Positions 61,740 through 64,000 of a stretch of 64,000 nt of DNA are shown here, piece after piece. Under the pieces are notes generated by a model. It saw only the letters and a program-made list of their open reading frames with translations. It did no database searches and was not told where the DNA came from. This DNA comes from Tritrichomonas musculus (taxonomy: Eukaryota > Parabasalia > Tritrichomonadida > Tritrichomonadidae): assembly GCA_039105265.1 (NCBI GenBank), contig JAPFFF010000007.1:5580001-5644000 (forward strand), written 5' to 3'. Positions within the stretch are counted from its first letter, which is position 1; every line of letters starts with the position of its first letter. The position numbers and the translations under genes were made by a program.

Positions 61740-64000
61740 ATGGCTTTCAACCAAAATTCATTTATTGATTTTACTAATAACGATATTGTTGAATCTATTA
61801 ATAATATTAATCAAGGACTTAATGAAAATCTTGAAATTGCAGATACTCGTCGATATCGAGGAGGTGCTAAATTACGAAATATCAGAACATTATATACATA
61901 TCTTAATCAACATAATGCCCAACAAATAATTGGGCTTGATTTTAATAATAGTAATGATTTTCTGATAAAACTTGATAACTTCATTATTCATGAACAAGAA
62001 CGTCGCAAACAATTATTAAATGAATCTTATGAACGAAATTATGAAAACATATCAAAACGTGAATCATTTTATGATGATGAACAACCAAATGAATCTGATA
62101 TTCACTATTTTAATGAACAACAATCTCAAATCAATCAAGAATATCAGAATCAACGAAATGAACAAAATTATAATGAAAATATTGCAAATCGTGAATCATT
62201 TTATGATGAACAACCAAATGAATCTGATGTTGAATACTTTGAACAAGAGCAAAATAAAATTAAACGACATTATGAAATCGAAGATGCAATTAAACGTGCA
62301 AATGAAGCCATTGATAATGCAATTCGTTTAATCAATGAATCCAAACCAACTCTCAAAAAAGTTGAACCAAAACTCATTAAAGATAAATCCCATTTACTTG
62401 AATATTACATTCCTGAAAACGAAGAATTATATGAATATCTTGATAAATTCAATCATAAATTTAAATCAAAACACAATGATTACCTTATGATTAATGAACC
62501 ACATGATTTTGATAAAGCAGTTGAGGTTTGGGATTATTATACCAAATATGATAAAGATTATGTTGATAAAGAGGAATACAATGGCTCCCCAATTGTTATT
62601 TATTATTTCAATCAAATCTCATCATTAAATCAAATCTTCGAATCATTGCAACAAGTATTTGATAGAGAACTCAAACCATTCAAAATTCATTTCCAATTAT
62701 CTGGTGTATTTGAAACTCCTGTTCATGATTTGGAGAATGAAGAAAAGGACCATTTCGAATATGAAGCACGAAATATTAATTGGAAAAATTATCAATCTAC
62801 AATTCCTATAATAATATCATCATTACAGGACCTTGATTATGTTAAAATGTATATTGAATCGAATCTCAATTCATATGAAACATCAACTTCATCAACTAAA
62901 TTAACAATCGTTGGTTCAATTTCATTTACTGTCTCACGAATGCGAAAGGTTACTGGACATATTAAAGATTTACCAATTGAATTTTTAAGAAGTGAATGCA
63001 TTATTGCTGACAATGAAGATGATAAATTATGTTTCTATCGATTTCTTGCAATCTGTTTGAGTGATATCATAATTGTAAATAATGTTGAAATACATAAACT
63101 TGCAGACACTCAAAAATATCGAGTACAAGATAGAACTAAGGTTGCGAAAAAAATCCTTCTCAAAGAACATAACATTGAATATAACACCAAAATTCCAAAA
63201 CAAGGATTAAAGATTCTCAAAGAATTCAAAGGAGTAACGATGGAACAAATGGAAGAATTAGCTAAGAAACATCATCTCAATATTAATATTTACGAATTTA
63301 CTAAAACTGATAATTCTTCATATTACGACTTATCTGAACAATGGTTTTTCGATAAATCTTATCCAACTCATTCTGCATTACTTTTCTCGAAAGACCAAAT
63401 TATTCATATTATGTATATTAAGAATCCTGAAAAACTAACTCAAATACATATTTGTCCAAAATGTCATTCATACACTCATCGAGGAGCTGAAAACCTACAT
63501 CGATTTGAATCTCATGTCAAACATTGTGATGGTGTCTTCAAGAAGAACTTTATTCCAAACAAGGAACCACTTCCATTTTGTCCACATATCTTAAACAATC
63601 CAGTTTATGAATATTGTTTGGCATACGATTTAGAATGGAAACCTAACATTTATTATATGACATACGATTTTGAAACGATGGAACAATCAGTTAACAAATC
63701 GATTTCTGATTCAACTGTAATCAATTCACGTTTAATACCTCTTTCAGTTGCTTCATGTGTTAAATTATCTTCAGGATTAATTACTAAACATTTCTCATTA
63801 AAGGATTCTGAAGAGTTTATTCAAGAATGGATTTCATGGTTGTTCGAACAATCGATGGAAGTACTGAATGATAAAATCGTTTATGACAAATCATTTCTCC
63901 CTGCTGATAAAATTTATGATATTGATACAAATATTTATACCATAACCGTTTTCGGATTTAATTCATCAAGATTTGATTCTAATTTGTTCAAGAAATATCT
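61740..64000 (+). CDS. polB: Protein-primed DNA polymerase B, element C, partial at window edge
   Basis: Open from the ATG at 61740 to the window end (753 codons). An N-terminal low-complexity region has a duplicated block (ESFYDDEQPNESD and ESFYDEQPNESD). DDKLCFYRFLAICL (Cys about 431) and DQIIHIMYIKN (His about 555) match the OTU-like region of Polinton polymerases. A zinc-finger-like block follows (CPKC at 572-575, H592, C596). Exonuclease motif I is YDFETME (D643, E645), and motif II begins at FGFNSSRFDSNLF near 740. The polymerase motifs would lie beyond the edge. Clearly different from the family B enzyme. Confidence 0.85.
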   Translation, partial: MAFNQNSFIDFTNNDIVESINNINQGLNENLEIADTRRYRGGAKLRNIRTLYTYLNQHNAQQIIGLDFNNSNDFLIKLDNFIIHEQERRKQLLNESYERNYENISKRESFYDDEQPNESDIHYFNEQQSQINQEYQNQRNEQNYNENIANRESFYDEQPNESDVEYFEQEQNKIKRHYEIEDAIKRANEAIDNAIRLINESKPTLKKVEPKLIKDKSHLLEYYIPENEELYEYLDKFNHKFKSKHNDYLMINEPHDFDKAVEVWDYYTKYDKDYVDKEEYNGSPIVIYYFNQISSLNQIFESLQQVFDRELKPFKIHFQLSGVFETPVHDLENEEKDHFEYEARNINWKNYQSTIPIIISSLQDLDYVKMYIESNLNSYETSTSSTKLTIVGSISFTVSRMRKVTGHIKDLPIEFLRSECIIADNEDDKLCFYRFLAICLSDIIIVNNVEIHKLADTQKYRVQDRTKVAKKILLKEHNIEYNTKIPKQGLKILKEFKGVTMEQMEELAKKHHLNINIYEFTKTDNSSYYDLSEQWFFDKSYPTHSALLFSKDQIIHIMYIKNPEKLTQIHICPKCHSYTHRGAENLHRFESHVKHCDGVFKKNFIPNKEPLPFCPHILNNPVYEYCLAYDLEWKPNIYYMTYDFETMEQSVNKSISDSTVINSRLIPLSVASCVKLSSGLITKHFSLKDSEEFIQEWISWLFEQSMEVLNDKIVYDKSFLPADKIYDIDTNIYTITVFGFNSSRFDSNLFKKY

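Larger units (their letters stand above)
60710..64000 (+). mobile_element. Start of a further Polinton (element C), cut by window edge
   Basis: Junction-like sequence, one small gene, then the N-terminal part of a Polinton-type DNA polymerase distinct from that of family B. It may instead be the missing polymerase part of A3, separated by the non-coding region; the junction sequence at 60700 argues for a separate element. What is seen is open. Confidence 0.6.

Noticed and set aside
62020-62331. Met/Asn-rich 103-codon frame inside element C
   Set aside because: It lies out of frame inside the long polymerase frame beginning at 61740 and is biased in composition.

Overview
The window is AT-rich eukaryotic DNA made almost entirely of Polinton/Maverick-type virus-like elements. 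I see no convincing host gene, no tRNA or rRNA gene and no CRISPR array. The genes use the standard code (TAA, TAG and TGA all end frames), have no visible introns, and lie on both strands with very short spacers. A protist genome crowded with Polintons fits best. Trichomonas vaginalis is the classic case and Entamoeba invadens is a second precedent. The host is inference, because no host gene is present to settle it.

Layout. (1) 1-13174: family A copy 1 (A1), running off the left edge, with its fibre-gene end facing right. (2) 13175-14560: an AT-rich spacer of about 1.3 kb bounded by related junction sequences. (3) 14561-20560: A2, a partial family A copy in opposite orientation. (4) 20561-41505: family B, about 21 kb, a different and apparently whole Polinton with protein-primed DNA polymerase B, packaging ATPase, integrase, adenain-like protease and capsid genes. 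(5) 41506-about 57990: A3, a second long family A copy, mirror image of A1. The HNH and KilA-N genes at its far end belong to it less certainly. (6) 57990-60700: non-coding AT-rich DNA with short tandem repeats. (7) 60710-64000: the start of another element (C), with a small gene and the N-terminal part of a second, distinct Polinton polymerase that leaves the window.

How the genes fit together. Both families carry the usual Polinton kit: integrase for insertion, FtsK/HerA-type ATPase for genome packaging, a double jelly-roll major capsid protein, candidate minor capsid and membrane-active proteins, and very large fibre-like or coiled-coil proteins. Polymerase and protease are visible only in B (polymerase also in C). 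No polymerase or protease gene of family A lies inside the window. Family A genes come in tightly packed divergent pairs whose start codons are 14-42 bp apart.

The most unusual signals are these. There is a family of about 32-bp GC-rich double-hairpin inserts scattered inside genes and spacers, present in one A copy and absent from another, that keep reading frames open. The fibre gene has constant ends and a completely exchanged middle in each of three A copies. The A1 and A3 capsid proteins have an exchanged domain between near-identical flanks. A four-copy array with an exact 65-bp period has a different hairpin in each unit.
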